Shown one piece after another: positions 8,350 through 19,299 of a DNA stretch of 41,634 bases. The notes beneath the pieces were generated by a model. The model saw nothing but the letters and a program-made list of their open reading frames with translations. It was not told where the DNA came from and searched no databases. The first letter of the stretch is position 1. Each line of letters starts with the position of its first letter. This DNA comes from Candidatus Methanophagales archaeon. Lineage in GTDB: Archaea; Halobacteriota; Syntropharchaeia; Alkanophagales; Methanospirareceae. The stretch lies in NCBI GenBank assembly GCA_014859735.1, contig JACUTR010000004.1, forward strand, positions 1 through 41,634, in the 5' to 3' direction. The position numbers were made by a program, and so were the translations under genes.

Positions 8350-9144
8350 TCATTCGTGTATAATTTCATCCATACTCCCACTCCGGTATCCTTCCAAATC
8401 CACGGTGATATAATCGAATCCTATTCCTCTCAGTTCTTTAATGACCTTCTCTTTCAGTTCGAGGAGCTTTTTCATCTCTTCTTCCACTAACTCTATACGT
8501 GCAATATCGCCGTGCTTTCTTACCCTGATTTGAGAAAAACCTAACGACTTCAACACCTCTTCCGCATCTTCAATCATCTTAAGTTTTTCACCGGTGATCC
8601 GCTCTCCGTAGGGTATTCTCGATGATAAGCAGGCAGAAGATGGTTTAGTCCAGAATGAGAGCCCAAGATCCTTTGATATCCCTCGAATATCTGATTTTGT
8701 AATCCCAACCTCAACGAAGGGATGCCATATACCCTCTTCATCGCACGCTTTAATCCCGGGACGGTATTCATCGTAATCAGAGAGATTGACACCGTCTGCT
8801 ATGCATTCCATCTCCTTACCCGCTGCTATCTGCTTCAAAATCCTTGCAGATTCTTTTTTACAATAATAACAACGGTTTAGTGGATTTTTAACAAATTCTT
8901 CATTCTGGAGTTCAGAGGAAGGAATTATCATGTGCTTGATGCCGATAGCCTTTACAAATTTCTTCGCATGCTCCAATTCGCTCCTCGGAAGTGTTTCAGA
9001 ATCTAATGTCACCGCTAACGCTTTTTCACCCAGCACATCATAAGCTACCTTGGTAAGGAGCCCGCTGTCAACGCCTCCAGAGAATGCAATCAAGATATTT
9101 TCTTTTTGTGCTATCTTTTGTTTGAGCTTTTCGAGTTTATGCAT
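8350..9144 (-). CDS. larE: LarE-type ATP-dependent sulfur transferase
   Basis: LarE is a PP-loop enzyme that inserts sulfur into the pyridinium cofactor of the nickel-pincer nucleotide. The PP-loop is FSGGVDSGLLTKVA, followed by family blocks RCYYCKKES, ADGVNLSDYDEYRPG and SSACLSSRIPYGERI. The last cysteine corresponds to the sacrificial residue of lactobacillal LarE. Here it is accompanied by a CYYC pair, the three-cysteine arrangement that in other LarE proteins holds a 4Fe-4S cluster, so sulfur may be taken from a cluster and not from the protein. Start ATG at 9144 follows AGAGGAA. LarB and LarC are not nearby; in this operon it could serve another small-molecule or tRNA thiolation. Confidence 0.9.
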   Translation of the reverse strand: MHKLEKLKQKIAQKENILIAFSGGVDSGLLTKVAYDVLGEKALAVTLDSETLPRSELEHAKKFVKAIGIKHMIIPSSELQNEEFVKNPLNRCYYCKKESARILKQIAAGKEMECIADGVNLSDYDEYRPGIKACDEEGIWHPFVEVGITKSDIRGISKDLGLSFWTKPSSACLSSRIPYGERITGEKLKMIEDAEEVLKSLGFSQIRVRKHGDIARIELVEEEMKKLLELKEKVIKELRGIGFDYITVDLEGYRSGSMDEIIHE

Positions 9145-9245
9145 AATTCCTCTATCTTTCCTTCTTCCTCCAATGCCCGTATATCTATCTTAATATTTCC
9201 AAGGCTATACCGTTCTCCTTCATTTTGTACCTCAGAACTTATTTC
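9110..9245 (-). other. Interval with open frame continuing past the CC-motif gene
   Basis: The 101-bp gap before larE keeps the reading frame of the upstream gene open for about 40 codons after its TAA. The translation looks protein-like and acidic (NIKIDIRALEEEGKIEELC) but has no ATG start. It may be the remnant of a longer protein or of a lost small gene. It ends inside the start of larE. Confidence 0.3.
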
Positions 9246-9572
9246 TTAATGCACTTCTAACCCTACAACTTTGAGTTTCTTTTTAAAAAATCCTCCTACG
9301 TCTATTTCTACTGGCTTGCTTTCTATTTGCGATTTTAGCTTCTCATCACTGGTAATACCAACTCCTTCATAGGATGCAATCTCAGCGTTTTTGACCCACG
9401 CCTTATCTTTTAGCGATACTTCTATTACTTTAAAGCTTCGACACTCTCCCGGACAACAACCCTCTACTATTTTATTCACTACGTTAATATCTATAACGGG
9501 ATCTTTAATCCCCCGTATTCCCTGTTCCTCCTTTATATACCCAAGTGCTCTTTCTTTTATCCTTACTGGCAT
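9246..9572 (-). CDS. HesB/IscA-like CC-motif small protein
   Basis: This 108-residue protein has a vicinal cysteine motif, VEGCCPGECRSF, after an N-terminal helix. The rest is strands (SFKVIEVSLKD, KKLKVVGLEVH). The layout resembles the HesB-like CC/Se-motif family, whose members sometimes have selenocysteine at the second Cys; here both positions are ordinary Cys codons. The start ATG at 9572 follows GAGGAGG. It lies in the metX-radical SAM-YHS-larE-thiF operon and is probably a sulfur, metal or Fe-S handling protein. Family placement is tentative, since it rests on motif and topology only. Confidence 0.6.
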   Translation of the reverse strand: MPVRIKERALGYIKEEQGIRGIKDPVIDINVVNKIVEGCCPGECRSFKVIEVSLKDKAWVKNAEIASYEGVGITSDEKLKSQIESKPVEIDVGGFFKKKLKVVGLEVH

Positions 9573-9591
9573 AATAATATCCTCCTCATCC

Positions 9592-9780
9592 TCAATGACC
9601 CATCGAGTGGGTACGCTTTCCTTTCAAATACTTCTCCGGCTCTTCTTCAAACGCCTCTTTGCACCCTGCGGCACAGAAGTAATACGTCGCTCCCTTGTAA
9701 TCCATCTTGTGCTCAGTTGTCTCCTTATCTACTTTCATCCCACATACCGGGTCTACTGCCTTCTTTTTAAATATCCCCAT
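9592..9780 (-). CDS. YHS-domain metal-binding protein
   Basis: This is a 62-residue YHS-domain protein. The motif DPVCGMKVDKET, then YKGATYYFCAAGCKEAFEEEP, gives the usual three cysteines. Free-standing YHS domains are linked to copper or heavy-metal handling and sometimes to metal-enzyme maturation. A histidine near the C-terminus (HSMGH) adds possible ligands. A GGAGGTG ribosome site immediately precedes the ATG. It sits between the second radical SAM gene and the CC-motif gene, whereas copA is more than 13 kb away, so a link to copper export is not supported by position. Confidence 0.88.
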   Translation of the reverse strand: MGIFKKKAVDPVCGMKVDKETTEHKMDYKGATYYFCAAGCKEAFEEEPEKYLKGKRTHSMGH

Positions 9781-9802
9781 TTTTTATCACCTCCTTTTGG
9801 TT

Positions 9803-10888
9803 TTACTTCTCAAACACATCCAAAGCGGAACAAGCGCGGCACCTTACACATCCTGCTTTGCTTCTCTTCCACGAAAGGCCGCGATCTTTTACGATCATCG
9901 AAACCTCTTCATAGATCCTCTTCATCCTCTCAAACCCCGGTGGAATTTCGTTCTCCAGGTCGCTTCCCGGGATCGGTCTCAAGGAGAGAACGAGTGGATA
10001 CACCCCCAAATCCGCTAAAATTCTGCTCCCTTCTATGATCGACTGGTCATCCTCGCCCAATCCGGCAATGATGAAACTGCTCACCTGATTCTCACCGAAG
10101 AGCTCAACAGACCTTTTCCATGCATTCATAAATCCATCAACTCCTATTCTTGCCTTTGCTGGTGCAATCTTCCTCAATACATCCTCATCAAAGCTCTCGA
10201 TATGCACTCCCACGGTATCCACACCACTGGCATGTAACTCCTCAAGGTAACGAAAGTCATCAGGCGGTTCGAATTGTGCATGGATTGGAAGTCCAGTCAA
10301 ATCCTTGATCGCAGATGCGCATTTGCAGAGGACCTTGATGCCCTTGTCCGCTCCTTTTAGCGTTCCTATGGTGAGCGTCACATGGCTTACCTTATCGAGT
10401 CTCTTTGCCGCATCTGCAACCTCAGCAATCTCTTCCGGCCTCTTTACTGCGGTCGTTGTCCCTTTCTTCCTAGATAGCTCAATCCCACAGAATTTACACC
10501 TATCAGGCATGTTCCAATAGACGCAGGTTTGTACCGGGGTGCTCGCGAGGCAATCCGTGCCATGAAGAAGTCCAATCTGTTTGTAAGGTATTCCCTCCTT
10601 CGTTTTGAGCTTATAAAATTCGGGCATTGGAGATTCTATTACTGCGACCTCATCATCATAGCGCTTTAATATGCCTTTTCCACCCTCAAGCTCGACACTG
10701 TATGGGGAGTTTTCAACAAACGTGCTCATGGTGGGAACATTTGCAACGGTATCTCCAAATGTAAATATTTTTGCACCTGCAGGGCCTGCACCGCCTATTC
10801 TTCCCTTATCTCCTTTTAACACCCGTATTCCATTGCTTTGTAAGTCCACTTTCAGGTATTTGAGGTTCGTCTCTTTTGATAATCTCAT
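9803..10888 (-). CDS. Radical SAM protein, BioB-like / MSMEG_0568-type (copy 2)
   Basis: This 361-residue protein is a close paralogue of 2359-3438. It has the same [12 protein letters not shown], cluster motif [13 protein letters not shown] (CX8CX2C), HAQFEPPDD and C-terminal CVRCRAC. The nucleotide match at the 3' end is very high, so the duplication is recent or maintained by gene conversion. Its ATG overlaps the metX stop codon, so the two are translationally coupled. Copy 1 follows the DUF39/MoeB genes and copy 2 follows metX. An enzyme needed alongside either homocysteine route is thus suggested, but the reaction is unknown. Confidence 0.8.
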   Translation of the reverse strand: MRLSKETNLKYLKVDLQSNGIRVLKGDKGRIGGAGPAGAKIFTFGDTVANVPTMSTFVENSPYSVELEGGKGILKRYDDEVAVIESPMPEFYKLKTKEGIPYKQIGLLHGTDCLASTPVQTCVYWNMPDRCKFCGIELSRKKGTTTAVKRPEEIAEVADAAKRLDKVSHVTLTIGTLKGADKGIKVLCKCASAIKDLTGLPIHAQFEPPDDFRYLEELHASGVDTVGVHIESFDEDVLRKIAPAKARIGVDGFMNAWKRSVELFGENQVSSFIIAGLGEDDQSIIEGSRILADLGVYPLVLSLRPIPGSDLENEIPPGFERMKRIYEEVSMIVKDRGLSWKRSKAGCVRCRACSALDVFEK

Positions 10889-12363
10889 TCTAATCCTCCT
10901 GCCATCAGTTTACTTATGCAATCACTGGTTACCATACCGATAACCCTTTGGTTCTCATCTATTACAGGTAAGGCTGAGATCTCATATCGTGCCAATTTTT
11001 TTGCCGCGCTACCTATTGGTTCATCTAATTCTGACGTTATAACGCCTTTGGTCATTATCTCATCTATGTGATCATACTTAGTTGCAACTGCTTTAGATAT
11101 GTCCCACGCAGTTATGATGCCTACTAACTTACTATCTTTTGAAATCACTGGTAAATGTGTAAATTGTGTTGTTATCATCATTCTGGCTGCATCTTCTATG
11201 CTGGAGCCTTCTCTTATCAACGGAACATCTCGTAACATAACATCCTTTACCAATACATTCGAGAGAAAGTTTTTAATGATATAGGTCAACTGTCCACTCT
11301 CCAGTAAAAAAGCATCATGTCCATAATTTGACGCCATCTCATAATATTCGACTTCTATATTGTTTGCGCTCAGCGCCCTCACGATCTCTTCTGATTGATA
11401 TGGAGGATAAAGCCAGTCGGAAGTGATTGCGATTACCAGGAATTTAGCTTTCACATCCCTGAAACCCTCGGCCAGAGAACCTTCTTTTGTCAGGTCAAAG
11501 TAGTCCATTGCTTTCGTTATATACAGATAGGAGTTGGCATCAAACCTCTTAACGAAAGAGTCCCCCTTATAGTGAAGATAGCTCTCCACCTGAAAATCAG
11601 TAGAAAAGTCGAAACTATACTTCTCCTTATCCTGAAGCCGCCTTCCAAACTTCTGGTACATCGAATCATCGCTGAGGTATGTGATGTGTCCGACCATCCT
11701 CGCCAGAGCAAGCCCGGCTTTTGGAGATTCTCTATTGTAATAATCGCCATTATTCCAATTGGGATCTGACATAATGGCTCTCCTTCCGACTTCATTAAAG
11801 GCTATCTGCATGGGGCTCGATCGTGCTGTTGTCGCGATTGGAATCGCCAGACGAACCATATCAGGATAGGAAACACACCATTGCAGGACCTGCATGCCTC
11901 CTGACGACCCCCCTGCAACTGCGAAAAGTTGTTTGATGCCCAGATAATCGATTAATCCCTTCTGAACGTTTACCATGTCCGAGATCGTGATCACGGGAAA
12001 ATCCAATCCATAAAGCTTTTCAGTCTTTGGATTAATCGAGGAAGGTCCGGTTGTTCCTTTACAGCCACCAAGAACATTAGAGCAGATGACAAAATATTTC
12101 TCCGTATCAAATGCCTTTCCTGGGCCAATTTCGATATCCCACCAGCCGGGCTTTTTATCCCCTTCATGCCAGCCAGCCGCATGAGCATCTCCAGATAGAG
12201 CGTGGCATATCAAGATCACATTGCTCTTGTCTCTGTTTAGTTTACCGTATGTTTCATACGCTATCCTAGCGGTGGGCAGCTTTTCACCACTATCTAAGAC
12301 TAATTCATCGAATTCATAGTAATTGGTCTTCACGACTCCTGCCGAACCTTCTTGTTTAACCAT
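10885..12363 (-). CDS. metX: Homoserine O-acetyltransferase fused to CBS pair
   Basis: MetX acetylates homoserine with acetyl-CoA to give O-acetylhomoserine for MetY. The alpha/beta-hydrolase part (about 1-365) has the nucleophile elbow GGSSGGMQ, the SGDAHAAG and [11 protein letters not shown] loops, an aspartate in [10 protein letters not shown] and the histidine in [12 protein letters not shown] pair occupies about 370-490 and is strikingly like that of the DUF39 protein ([21 protein letters not shown]). Such fusions are known in methanogens. The shared CBS module suggests that both routes to homocysteine sense the same nucleotide, perhaps SAM. metY is 8 nt upstream, and the radical SAM gene overlaps the end. 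Confidence 0.94.
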   Translation of the reverse strand: MVKQEGSAGVVKTNYYEFDELVLDSGEKLPTARIAYETYGKLNRDKSNVILICHALSGDAHAAGWHEGDKKPGWWDIEIGPGKAFDTEKYFVICSNVLGGCKGTTGPSSINPKTEKLYGLDFPVITISDMVNVQKGLIDYLGIKQLFAVAGGSSGGMQVLQWCVSYPDMVRLAIPIATTARSSPMQIAFNEVGRRAIMSDPNWNNGDYYNRESPKAGLALARMVGHITYLSDDSMYQKFGRRLQDKEKYSFDFSTDFQVESYLHYKGDSFVKRFDANSYLYITKAMDYFDLTKEGSLAEGFRDVKAKFLVIAITSDWLYPPYQSEEIVRALSANNIEVEYYEMASNYGHDAFLLESGQLTYIIKNFLSNVLVKDVMLRDVPLIREGSSIEDAARMMITTQFTHLPVISKDSKLVGIITAWDISKAVATKYDHIDEIMTKGVITSELDEPIGSAAKKLARYEISALPVIDENQRVIGMVTSDCISKLMAGGLE

Positions 12364-12371
12364 TTTTCGGC

Positions 12372-14452
<2,081 letters not shown>

Positions 14453-14467
14453 ACTATCTATCACCTC

Positions 14468-14500
14468 AATTAACAATTGTTAATTAAAGGGTATATAAAA
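14468..14500 (-). promoter_or_regulatory. thi4-metY-metX operon promoter and operator
   Basis: An 18-bp perfect palindrome AATTAACAATTGTTAATT (14468-14485) follows the minus-strand TATA box TTTTATATAC (14491-14500). The expected start point near 14468 falls at its edge, 16 nt before the thi4-like ATG. The site also lies just downstream of the metB stop codon region, so it separates two operons of the same regulon. Confidence 0.85.
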
Positions 14501-14503
14501 CGT

Positions 14504-15643
14504 TCAAACGTTCGCATTGCGCAACCCCCTATCCAAATCCTCAATCAGGTCGTCAACATCCTCCAATCCCACGGACAATCGAATGAGATTATCCGTAATT
14601 CCCACACTTCTCCTCACATCCTCTGGCATCGAGGCATGGCTCATCGTCGCAGGATGCTCAACGAGCGAATCTGCTCCTCCGAGCGATTCTGCCAGCGAGA
14701 ATATCTCAAGTTCTCTCAAGAAGGAAGTCACATCACTATTTATCCTGAAGGATACGACACCTCCAAATCCACGCATCTGCCTTTTAGCGATTCCATGCCC
14801 CGGATGCGATAGAAGACCGGGATAGAAGACCTCGTCAACCTTTGGATGTTCGTTCAGATACTCGGCTATCGCAGTCGCATTCTTTTCATGCCGCTCCATC
14901 CGAACTGGAAGTGTCTTTATACCACGCAGGACGAGCCAGCAATCAAAGGGCGATGCACAAGTCCCCATCCCGTTCAGCAGGAACTGTATCTCTTCTGCAA
15001 GATCATCCGTGGTTGTTATTACCGCACCGCCGATAATATCGCAATGCCCGTTCAGATACTTTGTTGTGGAGTGAACAACGAGGTCAACCCCATATTCGAT
15101 CGGTCTTAAGAAATAAGGGCTTGAGAAGGTATTATCCGCAACCGTGAGCAAGTCATGCTCCTTTGCAACCTCCACGACCATCTCGAGGTCCATGATGTTC
15201 AGTAATGGATTTGATGGCGTCTCTATCCAGATCATCCTCGTATTCGGTTTTATTGCATTCTCGATTCGCTCTCGATCGCTCAGTCTCAGGAATGTAAATT
15301 CCTGCCCAAACTTCGTCATTATATTTGTAAAGAGCCGGTATGTGCCGCCATAGATGTCATCACCAGAGATCACATGGTCACCTGCTTTCAGAAGATGCAT
15401 TATCGTTGTCTCCGCAGCCATACCGCTCGAAAATGCAAAGCCTCGATTTCCACCCTCAAGTCGTGCGAGAGCGTCTTCCAATACCTTCCTCGTTGGATTG
15501 CTCGTTCTGGAGTAATCATACCCTTTTGTCTTTCCCACGTCCTCGAAGACGAAGGTCGATGTCTGATATATCGGTGTCGCAAGCGCACCGGTCGCTGGGT
15601 CCGGCTCCCTTCCTGCGTGGATTGATTCTGTATCAAATTTCAT
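14504..15643 (-). CDS. metB: Cystathionine gamma-synthase/lyase family PLP enzyme
   Basis: This is a 379-residue Cys/Met-metabolism PLP enzyme that moves sulfur between cysteine and homocysteine. It begins [17 protein letters not shown], has [10 protein letters not shown], the ETPSNPLL block, the PLP lysine in [12 protein letters not shown], and the C-terminal [15 protein letters not shown] and SHASMP typical of cystathionine gamma-synthases and lyases and not MetY. Sequence alone cannot tell synthase from lyase. Its ATG overlaps the cysE stop, so cysK-cysE-metB are one coupled unit. With no metC or cbs in view, a gamma-lyase role (homocysteine to cysteine) is as likely as a synthase role. 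Confidence 0.88.
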   Translation of the reverse strand: MKFDTESIHAGREPDPATGALATPIYQTSTFVFEDVGKTKGYDYSRTSNPTRKVLEDALARLEGGNRGFAFSSGMAAETTIMHLLKAGDHVISGDDIYGGTYRLFTNIMTKFGQEFTFLRLSDRERIENAIKPNTRMIWIETPSNPLLNIMDLEMVVEVAKEHDLLTVADNTFSSPYFLRPIEYGVDLVVHSTTKYLNGHCDIIGGAVITTTDDLAEEIQFLLNGMGTCASPFDCWLVLRGIKTLPVRMERHEKNATAIAEYLNEHPKVDEVFYPGLLSHPGHGIAKRQMRGFGGVVSFRINSDVTSFLRELEIFSLAESLGGADSLVEHPATMSHASMPEDVRRSVGITDNLIRLSVGLEDVDDLIEDLDRGLRNANV

Positions 15644-16356
15644 ATCCCAGCCCCCTCACAGAATATCGCTTCAATTTGAGTTCTCTCATTATTCATGAAC
15701 CCGTATCTCATCGTGACACCACTCAACACCTCCAGTTCTCTGATTCGCTCTTCCACCTCATTCTGCCGCCTCAAAACAAAGCGAATCGCCTCTGCAACCG
15801 GATCAGGCAACTTCCCGTGCTCTAAATCGAGAACAGGCTCTCGATGCTCCGCTACAACCTTTCCTGGCACTCCAACGACCGTGGCCCCGTCTGGAACGGA
15901 TTTTACAACGACCGAGCCGCTTCCGATCTTCGCATCATTCCCAACCTTTATATCGCCGAGCACTGTGGCCCCAGCCCCGATCACGACCCGGTCACCGATC
16001 GTCGGATGTCTCTTCCCCTTACTCAGACTTGTTCCACCAAGAACCACGCCCTGATAGAGTAAAACATCGTCTCCGATCTCCGTGGTCTCCCCGATCACCA
16101 CGCCCATGCCGTGGTCAATAACAAACCGTCTTCCGATCCTTGCACCCGGATGTATCTCGATGCCGGTCAAGAAGCGGTTTATATGAGAGATGAGGCGACT
16201 AAAAAAAGGGAATTTACGGCTCCAGAACCAATGTGCAATTCGATGGAGCCACAGGGCATGGAGTCCCGGGTAGCAGAAGATCACCTCAAGTGTGCTCTTT
16301 GCCGCTGGATCCTTTGCAAATATCGTCTTTATGTCCTCTTTTACCCTTTCAAACAT
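15640..16356 (-). CDS. cysE: Serine O-acetyltransferase
   Basis: CysE acetylates serine with acetyl-CoA to give the substrate of cysteine synthase. It is the compact 238-residue type. The N-terminal helical part contains HRIAHWFW, and the left-handed beta-helix hexapeptides follow from about residue 60: [55 protein letters not shown], and [17 protein letters not shown]. His and Asp of the catalytic pair lie in VIDHGMG and the preceding segment. The C-terminal tail is longer than in bacterial EpsC forms and does not end in Ile-rich CysK-binding residues beyond a final EGAGI. GGAGGAG precedes the ATG. cysK is immediately upstream. Confidence 0.95.
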   Translation of the reverse strand: MFERVKEDIKTIFAKDPAAKSTLEVIFCYPGLHALWLHRIAHWFWSRKFPFFSRLISHINRFLTGIEIHPGARIGRRFVIDHGMGVVIGETTEIGDDVLLYQGVVLGGTSLSKGKRHPTIGDRVVIGAGATVLGDIKVGNDAKIGSGSVVVKSVPDGATVVGVPGKVVAEHREPVLDLEHGKLPDPVAEAIRFVLRRQNEVEERIRELEVLSGVTMRYGFMNNERTQIEAIFCEGAGI

Positions 16357-16367
16357 AATCTCCTCCC

Positions 16368-17351
16368 TTAGATCGCGAATACCTTCTCATATTCTTTGTA
16401 AATCTCCTCGAAGACCCATTTCATGCTGAGATATCGCTCGCCTGTGTCTGGAAGGATTGCGACGATCAGTTTTCCCCTGTTCTCTTTTCGTTTTGCAACT
16501 TCAATCGCAGCCCACGTTGCGGCTCCGGAGGAGATACCCGCGAGTATCCCTTCCTCTCGTGCCAGTCTTCGCATCATATGTGCGGCATCCTCATCCTTTA
16601 CCTGGATGATCTCATCAACCAGATCCCTTCTGAGCACATCGGGGACGAAACCAGCGCCAATTCCCTGAATCTTATGTGGTCCTGGCTTCCCTTTGGAGAG
16701 AACCGGAGAGGACACAGGTTCAACTGCGATTGCCTTGAATTCGGGTTTTCGCTTCTTTATCACCTCTGCAATGCCGGTGATCGTTCCGCCTGTGCCGACA
16801 CCCGCGATGAGGATATCAGCCCCGCCGTCCGTATCCCTCCATATCTCCTCTGCCGTCGTCTCCCTATGAATCTTCGGATTTGCGGGATTCTTGAACTGCT
16901 GTGGCATGAATGCATTTGGTGTCGCTTTTACGAGTTCCTCAGCCTTCCTTACCGCTCCGGGCATTCCCTCCTTACCCGGCGTCAGCACGATCTCCGTACC
17001 GAAGAGTGCCAGAAGCTGCCTCCGCTCCATAGACATCGTATCGGGCATCGTGAGGATCAATCTGTAACCTTTTGCTGCGGCAACAAACGCCAGTGCGATG
17101 CCGGTATTTCCACTCGTCGGCTCGATCAAGACGGTATCCTCCTTGATTTGCCCCGCCTCTTCTCCAGCCTCGATCATCGCGACCCCAATCCTGTCCTTTA
17201 CGCTACTCATGGGATTGAAAGATTCAAGTTTTGCAACGACCTCCGCATCTAATCCCTCCGCTATTCTATTCAACCTCACGAGGGGCGTATTCCCGATGAG
17301 TTCGGTCACGTCCCTCGCGATCCCTCTCTTCAGTTCTGGTATCTTTACCAT
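16368..17351 (-). CDS. cysK: Cysteine synthase (O-acetylserine sulfhydrylase)
   Basis: CysK is a PLP enzyme that joins O-acetylserine and sulfide to form cysteine. The 327-residue protein contains GNTPLVRLN, the PLP lysine in [11 protein letters not shown], the [10 protein letters not shown] substrate loop, VGTGGTITG for the phosphate, and [11 protein letters not shown] near the end. It is the first gene of the cysK-cysE-metB operon. No ribosome site is visible; the leader is only about 12 nt, so translation may be nearly leaderless. Free-cysteine synthesis by CysE/CysK next to the tRNA-dependent route (SepCysS) is a metabolic overlap. The bacterial type of these genes suggests old transfer. 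Confidence 0.96.
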   Translation of the reverse strand: MVKIPELKRGIARDVTELIGNTPLVRLNRIAEGLDAEVVAKLESFNPMSSVKDRIGVAMIEAGEEAGQIKEDTVLIEPTSGNTGIALAFVAAAKGYRLILTMPDTMSMERRQLLALFGTEIVLTPGKEGMPGAVRKAEELVKATPNAFMPQQFKNPANPKIHRETTAEEIWRDTDGGADILIAGVGTGGTITGIAEVIKKRKPEFKAIAVEPVSSPVLSKGKPGPHKIQGIGAGFVPDVLRRDLVDEIIQVKDEDAAHMMRRLAREEGILAGISSGAATWAAIEVAKRKENRGKLIVAILPDTGERYLSMKWVFEEIYKEYEKVFAI

Positions 17352-17361
17352 CTAGTGCATC

Positions 17362-17396
17362 ACTTAACAATTGTTAAGTCACGGGAGTATATAAAG
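17362..17396 (-). promoter_or_regulatory. cysK operon promoter and operator
   Basis: The palindrome ACTTAACAATTGTTAAGT (17362-17379, 18 bp, perfect) follows the minus-strand TATA box TTTATATAC (17387-17396). It covers the expected start near 17364 and lies 10 nt before the cysK ATG. Its flanks differ from the other operators (ACT/AGT), showing that symmetry and not simple AT-richness is conserved. Confidence 0.85.
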
Positions 17397-17422
17397 GTAT
17401 ATGCTTTTTGGATACTCACCAT

Positions 17423-18835
17423 TCACACACGCTTCAGCATATAATAATTACTAATTCCTGCTCCATCCTCTAAGATAACATTCAAATCCCGCAATCTGCT
17501 CCGTATATCATCTGAAAACTCCCAATCCTTTTTATCCCGAAGCTTCTGCCTTATCTCGATTATCAAATCGATCAGGTCGTCCGTCAAATCTTCTTTGCTA
17601 TCTCCCACAGAAAGCTTTAAACCCAGTATCTCCCCAAATTCTATAAATAGATGCTTTACATCACGTAATGCTTCCCTGGATACCTTCTTGTCATCTATGT
17701 AGCGATTTACAGCTCTCACCAGATCGAAAATAAGGGATAACGCAAGAGGTGTATTGAAATCATCATCCATTGCGTCTAAAAACTTATTTTTGGCATCGAT
17801 CAACTTTTCACTAAATTCCTCATCCCCCTCCATGTATTCTTCGTTCATTCCGTCCAACAGTCCATCAATCGTCCGAATCAAATTATAAATCCTTTCCAAG
17901 CTCCTTTTAGGCTGTTCCAGTGCTTCTTCGCTGAAGTTGATTGGACTCCGGTAATGTGTTGATAAAACAAAAAATCTGAATACATCTGGCTCGTATCTCT
18001 CCAGCAATTCCCTTATCGTCATGAAATTTCCAAGCGACTTTGACATCTTCTCCCCATTTACATTCAGAAATCCTGTGTGCATCCAGTATCGCACCATCGG
18101 CTTCTTTCCGGATGATGCCTCCATCTGTGCAATCTCTGCCTCGTGATGTGGAAATATCAGGTCCTTCGCACCTCCATGAAGGTCATATTGCGGTCCGAAA
18201 TAGGTATTTGCAATCGCTGTATCCTCGATATGCCAGCCGGGTCTCCCTCTACCCCAGGGCGAATCCCAGGCTGGCTCTTCTTCTCGCTTCTTCCAGAGTG
18301 AAAAGTCGCCTGGATTTCTCTTCGTTGGGTCTGGCTCTATCCGATGTTCCGTCAAATCTTCAATGGTTTGGTTTGAGAGTTTACCAAAATCCTCAAACTT
18401 CGTCTCATCGAAATAAACGCCGGTCTCGGTCTCGTATGCAAACCCCTTCTCAATCAGCGTCTTTATCTGCTCGATAATCTCAGGGATGTGTTCCGTCGCC
18501 CTCGCATAAAGATTCACGTTATGTATGCCAAGCGCGCACATATCCTCAAGGTATCTCTTCTCAAATCTTCTGGCAAGCTCTATCGGTGTAATTCCAAGTT
18601 CAGATGCCCTTCTTATGATCTTATCATCTACATCCGTGATATTTTGGAGATAAAATACACTAAATCCCCTGTATTTGAGATACCTTGCGATGACATCGAA
18701 CGCGATATATGTTCTCGCATGACCGATATGTGACTCATCGTAGACCGTGGGACCGCAGACAAAGATGTTCACGCGGTTTTTATGTATCGGCTCGAATAGT
18801 TCCTTCTCCCCGCTCAGCGTATTATAGATCATCAT
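17423..18835 (-). CDS. cysS: Cysteinyl-tRNA synthetase
   Basis: CysRS charges tRNA(Cys) with free cysteine. Class I signatures are HIGHAR (after FVCGPTVYDES) and KMSKS in NGEKMSKSLGNF. The archaeal-type PGWHIEDTA replaces the bacterial PGWHIECSA, so one classical zinc ligand is Asp here, as I recall for archaeal enzymes. The C-terminal half is the DALR and anticodon domains. The longer open frame to 18886 runs into a tRNA gene; the real start is the ATG at 18835 or 18832, just two bases after the tRNA-Cys gene. There is no ribosome site, so cleavage of the tRNA 3' end would create a leaderless messenger. The gene closes the GMC-thi4-iscS-iscU operon. Confidence 0.94.
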   Translation of the reverse strand: MMIYNTLSGEKELFEPIHKNRVNIFVCGPTVYDESHIGHARTYIAFDVIARYLKYRGFSVFYLQNITDVDDKIIRRASELGITPIELARRFEKRYLEDMCALGIHNVNLYARATEHIPEIIEQIKTLIEKGFAYETETGVYFDETKFEDFGKLSNQTIEDLTEHRIEPDPTKRNPGDFSLWKKREEEPAWDSPWGRGRPGWHIEDTAIANTYFGPQYDLHGGAKDLIFPHHEAEIAQMEASSGKKPMVRYWMHTGFLNVNGEKMSKSLGNFMTIRELLERYEPDVFRFFVLSTHYRSPINFSEEALEQPKRSLERIYNLIRTIDGLLDGMNEEYMEGDEEFSEKLIDAKNKFLDAMDDDFNTPLALSLIFDLVRAVNRYIDDKKVSREALRDVKHLFIEFGEILGLKLSVGDSKEDLTDDLIDLIIEIRQKLRDKKDWEFSDDIRSRLRDLNVILEDGAGISNYYMLKRV

Positions 18836-18837
18836 AA

Positions 18838-18909
18838 GGCCGGGATTGGGATTCGAACCCAAATATCGCGGTCTGCAGCCGCGCACCTAAGCCACTCGGT
18901 CATCCCGGC
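18838..18909 (-). tRNA. trnC: tRNA-Cys(GCA), copy 1
   Basis: A 72-nt cloverleaf can be drawn: acceptor GCCGGGA / TCCCGGC, a 3-bp D stem, anticodon arm CGCGG-CTGCAGA-CCGCG with anticodon GCA, and a T arm TTGGG-TTCGAAT-CCCAA. All acceptor pairs are Watson-Crick. The discriminator base is C (position 18838), whereas tRNA(Cys) usually has U73, a major CysRS identity base. No CCA is encoded. The 5' end overlaps the last codons of iscU by about 10 nt, and cysS begins two bases beyond the 3' end. Confidence 0.9.
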
Positions 18910-19298
18910 ATACCATAGCTAGCTCTTTCTACATCACACTTTCTTTTATAACCCTCTATCGCAGCATGTAGCCCATCCGCAGCCAGATTGGAGCAGTGCA
19001 TCTTTATCGGAGGCAAGCCGTCCAATTCCTCTGCCACATCATCTCTTGTGATCTTTAAAGCATCCGCAATCGTCTTTCCCTTTGCGAGCTCGGTAATCAT
19101 CGAGGAGGTGGCAATCGCGGCTGCGCATCCAAATGTTTTGAATTTAACATCCTTTAATCGATCCCCGTCAACCTTGATGTATATGGTCATCAAATCGCCA
19201 CATATTGGATTTCCAACCGTGCCAACGCCATCCGGGTTTTCCATCTCTCCCATATTTCTCGGATTTTTAAAAAGCTCCATGACCTTCTCGCTATACAT
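18900..19298 (-). CDS. iscU: Fe-S cluster scaffold protein IscU
   Basis: IscU is the scaffold on which 2Fe-2S and 4Fe-4S clusters are built with sulfur from IscS. The 132-residue protein has the three cluster cysteines at about 33 (NPICGDLM), 58 (FGCAAAIA) and 102 (IKMHCSNLAADG), and the Asp two residues after the first Cys. A fourth cysteine near 121 (YKRKCDVE) is in the usual C-terminal helix. Its ATG is one base from the end of iscS. The final codons (MPG-stop) overlap the 5' end of tRNA-Cys copy 1, so processing of that tRNA would cut the iscU messenger at its stop codon. Confidence 0.95.
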   Translation of the reverse strand: MYSEKVMELFKNPRNMGEMENPDGVGTVGNPICGDLMTIYIKVDGDRLKDVKFKTFGCAAAIATSSMITELAKGKTIADALKITRDDVAEELDGLPPIKMHCSNLAADGLHAAIEGYKRKCDVERASYGMPG

Positions 19299-19299
19299 T

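Noticed and set aside
9246-9572. Selenocysteine in the CC-motif protein
   Set aside because: Both motif positions are ordinary Cys codons, and no SECIS element was recognised.
17352-17422. Riboswitch or T-box ahead of cysK
   Set aside because: The expected leader is only about 12 nt, too short for a structured RNA; the operator explains the conserved bases.
18836-18886. CysRS N-terminal extension of 17 residues
   Set aside because: It would be translated through the tRNA-Cys gene; CysRS homology starts with MIYNTLSG.
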